The position numbers and the translations under genes are program-made. The notes beneath the pieces were generated by a model. The model made no database searches, was not told where the DNA came from, and saw only the letters and a list, made by a program, of their open reading frames with translations. A DNA stretch of 64,000 bases from CADEED01 sp035765415 (GTDB taxonomy: Bacteria; Pseudomonadota; Gammaproteobacteria; Steroidobacterales; Steroidobacteraceae). How positions within the stretch are numbered: position 1 is the stretch's first letter; each line of letters begins with the position of its first letter. The stretch is from assembly GCA_035765415.1 (NCBI GenBank), contig DASTXR010000008.1, forward strand, positions 56,976-120,975, in the 5' to 3' direction. This document shows, in pieces, positions 61,222 to 64,000 of this stretch.

Positions 61222-62073
61222 ATGAGCGCACTTCGCGACTTCATTCAGGCACATCCCCGCCTTGCGGTGCTCACGGGCGCCGGCGTCAGCACGGGCTCCG
61301 GCATTCCCGATTACCGCGACGAGCATGGGGCGTGGAAACGCGCGCGGCCCGTGGAGTTTCGTCCGTTCATGACCGACGCCAGGGTGCGCCAGCGTTATTG
61401 GTCGCGCAGCACCGTGGGCTGGCCCATCATCTCGCGCGCCTCGCCGAACGCCGCGCATCGCGCACTCGCGCGGCTCGAGGGAATGGGATTCGTGTCGCGA
61501 CTGATCACGCAAAACGTGGACGGCCTGCACACCGCGGCCGGCAGCCGCGACGTCATCGATCTGCACGGGCGTGTCGAGCACGCGCGATGCATGCAATGCG
61601 GCCTCACGATTGCGCGTGCCGAACTACAGCGGCAGTTGTTGGCTGGCAACCCGACGTGGGCTGCGATCGAGGGACACGTCGCGCCCGATGGCGACGTCGA
61701 CATGGAAGGCCACGACTACAGCGGATTTCTCGTTCCCGACTGTCCCGAATGCGGCGGCATCCTCAAGCCCGATGTGGTGTTCTTCGGTGAGACCGTCCCG
61801 CGAGAACGGGTCGATCGCGCGTTCGAAGCCGTGGCCAGCGCCGACGCGCTGCTCATCGTCGGATCGTCGCTGATGGTGTATTCGGGGTTCAGGTTTGCCG
61901 AGGCCGCCGCCGCGGCCGGAAAACCGCTGGCCGCCATCAACCTAGGAAAAACGCGCGCGGATCATCTGCTGGCGCTCAAAATCAATGCGCCATGCGCCGA
62001 AACCCTTAACGAGATCCTTGATTTGTCAGTGAAGTCTGACGGTGCTCCCTCCAGCAACTTCCGTCGATTGTAA
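61222..62073 (+). CDS. NAD-dependent Sir2 family deacylase
   Basis: A 283-residue sirtuin. The NAD motif is VLTGAGVSTGSGIPDYRD; TQNVDGLHTAAG follows; the catalytic His115 is in DLHGRVEHA; the zinc Cys residues are Cys123 and Cys126 (CMQC) and a later CPEC pair; the closing NAD region is IVGSSLMVYSG. All key residues are intact. It removes acetyl or other acyl groups from lysines with NAD. Small paralogous proteins are encoded on either side, which suggests a functional unit. Confidence 0.95.
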   Translation: MSALRDFIQAHPRLAVLTGAGVSTGSGIPDYRDEHGAWKRARPVEFRPFMTDARVRQRYWSRSTVGWPIISRASPNAAHRALARLEGMGFVSRLITQNVDGLHTAAGSRDVIDLHGRVEHARCMQCGLTIARAELQRQLLAGNPTWAAIEGHVAPDGDVDMEGHDYSGFLVPDCPECGGILKPDVVFFGETVPRERVDRAFEAVASADALLIVGSSLMVYSGFRFAEAAAAAGKPLAAINLGKTRADHLLALKINAPCAETLNEILDLSVKSDGAPSSNFRRL

Positions 62074-62123
62074 TTAGGCTAACAACCATTGAATTGTTGG
62101 CTGTAAGGAACGGGGAGAACAAC

Positions 62124-62288
62124 GTGAAGACTTCGAAATCGCAGAGCCAGACGATTCGCACGCATGACTACCGCCCTGCCTTGCAAGGCGCCCTGTCATG
62201 GCTGGGCAACCGCTACCTGCTCGCCGAGCCGCTGAATCGGCGCACCGACGACCGCAAGAGCCAGGTCAGCGAGCCGCGCCGCGCCTGA
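62124..62288 (+). CDS. Unrecognised 54-residue protein, paralogue of 61030-61209
   Basis: GTG 62124 follows GGGGAG. The product shares HDYRPALQ, SWLG and RYLLAE with the 59-residue protein before the Sir2 gene, at the same spacing, then diverges to a Ser/Arg-rich end. The DNA of the core is similar but with many synonymous changes, which argues for protein-level selection. Its last 23 bases overlap the 3' end of the convergent MFS gene. Function unknown. Confidence 0.7.
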   Translation: MKTSKSQSQTIRTHDYRPALQGALSWLGNRYLLAEPLNRRTDDRKSQVSEPRRA

Positions 62289-63423
62289 GAGCTGGATTGG
62301 CTACGACAACGCCGGCGCAGAGCGGCACCAGCACCAGGATCGCCGGGATCATCCAGAAGGCCATCGTGAGCCCCACGTGCTCGGCCAGAAAGCCGATGGC
62401 GGCCGGCCCGAGCAGGATGCCCGCATAACCCATCGTGGTGATCGCCGCGATCGCGAGCCCCGGCGGCATGACCGTCTGACTGCCCGCGCGCCGGAACAAC
62501 ACCGGCACGATGTTCGCGGCGCCGAGGCCAATCAGCACGAAACCCACCATCGCGATGGCCGCGGCCGGCGACACCAGCAGGACCACGAAACCGGCGATCG
62601 CGATCAGCCCTCCCCAGATCATCGTCGCGCGATCGCCAATGCGCGCGGTCAACGCGTCGCCGGTGAAACGCGCCAGCGTCATCGCAATCGAGAACAACAC
62701 GAAGCCGATGCCGCCTTGCTCCACTTCCACCAGGCCCTTGCCCGTGATCAGCAGCGCGCTCCAGTCGAGCACCGCGCCCTCCGCCAGAAACGAGATTGCG
62801 GCGAGCATGGCAATGATGAGCACCACGCCCCTCGGCCACGCGAAATGCGGTTCGCCGTCCGCCGCCTTCGTGCGCAGCAGGCGCGGCGACGCCACCAGGA
62901 TCATCACGAGCATCAGCGCGGATGCGATCGACACGCAAGCGAAAGGACTGAGCCCCGCGGACAGCAGCATCGTGATGAACATGGCGCCGACGCACCCGCC
63001 CAGGCTGTACTGCGCGTGGAAACCGGACATCAGCGGCTGGTCGGCGTCCCGCTCCACTTCGACCGCGTGGATGTTCATCGCCACGTCGAGCGAACCGAGC
63101 GATGCGCCGAAAAACAGCAGCGTCAGCCCCAGTGTGAATGGCGTGGTGGTGAGTGCGAGAAATGGCAGCACGGCGCAAAGCCCAAGGCCGCTCGCCAGAA
63201 CCACCGGCCGCGTTCCGAACCGTGCGGCCAACATCCCCGTGAGGAACATCGCCAGCAGCGAGCCGATGCCGAGACACAGCAGCAGGATGCCGAGCATCCG
63301 CTCATCGACCGCGAGGCGGTCCTTCGCGTAGGGCACGAGAGGCGCCCAGCAGGAAACGGCGAAGCCGGCGACGAAAAATGCGAGGCGCGTGGCAAGGCGC
63401 GTTGTTGGGGTATCGGCGGTCAA
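62266..63423 (-). CDS. MFS transporter
   Basis: A 385-residue permease with 12 predicted helices; motif-A-like TGMLAARFGTRPVVLASG lies between helices 2 and 3, and ALTARIGDRATMIWGG in the second half. It resembles the FucP/YbjJ-like or FSR-type small permeases, but substrate is unknown. The only start at the conserved N-terminus is TTG 63423, which overlaps the stop of the transglycosylase gene (TTGA), consistent with coupled translation. Confidence 0.85.
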   Translation of the reverse strand: MTADTPTTRLATRLAFFVAGFAVSCWAPLVPYAKDRLAVDERMLGILLLCLGIGSLLAMFLTGMLAARFGTRPVVLASGLGLCAVLPFLALTTTPFTLGLTLLFFGASLGSLDVAMNIHAVEVERDADQPLMSGFHAQYSLGGCVGAMFITMLLSAGLSPFACVSIASALMLVMILVASPRLLRTKAADGEPHFAWPRGVVLIIAMLAAISFLAEGAVLDWSALLITGKGLVEVEQGGIGFVLFSIAMTLARFTGDALTARIGDRATMIWGGLIAIAGFVVLLVSPAAAIAMVGFVLIGLGAANIVPVLFRRAGSQTVMPPGLAIAAITTMGYAGILLGPAAIGFLAEHVGLTMAFWMIPAILVLVPLCAGVVVANPALRRGAAR

Positions 63424-64000
63424 GGCCCCGCGATACTAGACGCAAGCTGCACCTGGCTGTGCGCTTTCTGGATGGCGTCCGCGAGCTCTAACACCGCGGA
63501 CGCGTAGAACGTCGAGCGGTTGTAGCGCGTGACGACTTCGAAATTGTTGAAGCCCGCTACGAACTTCGATGGTTTGCCCGGCGTGGGCAACTCGAAGATC
63601 GACACGAAGCCGGCCGGCGGATCGCGGCCCGAGAACACCACGCCCTTGATCTGCACTTCCGACGCGTCGTGGACGCGCTCGAGGCCGCTGACCAATTCTG
63701 CTTCGCTGCCCGGCGCCAGGCGAACCGGCGCGGTCGGCACTTCGCCCGGGACCCAGCCGAACGCTTTCATGTAACTCGCAATGCTGCCGATCGCATCGGC
63801 CGGGCTGCCCGACAGGTCGATGGCGCCGTCGCCGTCATAGTCCACCGCGTACCGGCGATAGCTGGACGGCATGAACTGCGGCAGGCCCACGGCCCCCGCG
63901 TACGAACCCTTGATGGACAGCGGATCGATTCCCGTCTCGCGCGCGAGCAGCAGAAGCTCCTTCAGCTCATCGCGGAAGTAGTCCTGCCGGCGCTCGCCGT
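63420..64000 (-). CDS. Lytic murein transglycosylase B family protein, 5' end off the window
   Basis: The 3' part of an MltB-type (SLT_2) enzyme: 193 codons are visible and the frame is open to the right edge. The hallmark GSYAGAVGLPQFMPSSYRRY is present, followed by DYDGDGAIDL and the PADAIGSIASYMKAFGW block; the C-terminal SRYN-like VTRYNRSTFYASAV ends the domain. It cleaves peptidoglycan with 1,6-anhydro product formation. The catalytic Glu is expected upstream, near REELKEL-like sequence or beyond the edge. It overlaps the MFS start by 4 bases. Confidence 0.9.
   Translation of the reverse strand, partial: GERRQDYFRDELKELLLLARETGIDPLSIKGSYAGAVGLPQFMPSSYRRYAVDYDGDGAIDLSGSPADAIGSIASYMKAFGWVPGEVPTAPVRLAPGSEAELVSGLERVHDASEVQIKGVVFSGRDPPAGFVSIFELPTPGKPSKFVAGFNNFEVVTRYNRSTFYASAVLELADAIQKAHSQVQLASSIAGP

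Noticed and set aside
1..64000. Apparent excess of the pentamer CTAAC/GTTAG on both strands
   Set aside because: A rough manual count gave about 33 copies, which is not above what base composition predicts, so I do not treat it as a signal.

Overview
The window is a high-GC, densely packed bacterial chromosome segment with no rRNA, tRNA, phage, IS or CRISPR feature that I can see. Two large TonB-dependent receptors, a cluster of secreted plant-polysaccharide enzymes, a tryptophan-halogenase remnant, Sec and lipoprotein signals and an MltB-type transglycosylase point to a Gram-negative soil or plant-associated proteobacterium. I would guess a gammaproteobacterium of the Xanthomonadales/Steroidobacteraceae type, but that placement is an inference from gene content only.

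Layout. 1-2862 is a long secreted protein of thrombospondin type 3 (calcium-binding) repeats with a sorting-type C-terminal tail, behind a leader that can fold into a three-way-junction RNA. 3060-5895 holds small housekeeping or accessory genes (GST, DUF1801, VOC, AraC and two membrane proteins). 5920-15356 is one uninterrupted, translationally coupled catabolic operon: TonB receptor, MFS, carboxylesterase, acyl-CoA ligase, TetR, SDR, thiolase. It looks built to import an ester, cleave it, activate the acid with CoA and degrade it by beta-oxidation; the substrate is unknown. 16662-22638 is a run of three pectate lyases (PL1) with growing sets of accessory domains. 22697-31012 carries a GNAT, a metallo-beta-lactamase-fold lipoprotein, an amidohydrolase, a LytS/LytTR two-component pair, a LuxR regulator and a Gly-Gly-Thr repeat lipoprotein.

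31447-48465 reads as a hemicellulose and hydroxycinnamate island: IclR and FadR-type regulators, two CE1-like (feruloyl-type) esterases, a secreted beta-helix protein, a CBM60-CBM60-GH10 xylanase, then a MarR-controlled operon (multifunctional beta-oxidation enzyme, CouO-like amidohydrolase, feruloyl-CoA synthase, AAHS-type MFS) divergent from a second TonB receptor. Together these could release ferulate from arabinoxylan outside the cell, import it, and degrade its side chain by CoA-dependent beta-oxidation.

48580-52425 is a YtrA-type GntR/ABC module whose permease is fused to an alpha/beta hydrolase. 52402-54618 is a hybrid sensor kinase with an AhpD-like N-terminal domain. 54728-64000 holds a CocE/NonD hydrolase, small lipoprotein and membrane proteins, an ATP-dependent DNA ligase, a Sir2 deacylase flanked by two related, unrecognised 54-59-residue proteins, an MFS transporter and the 3' part of an mltB-like gene.
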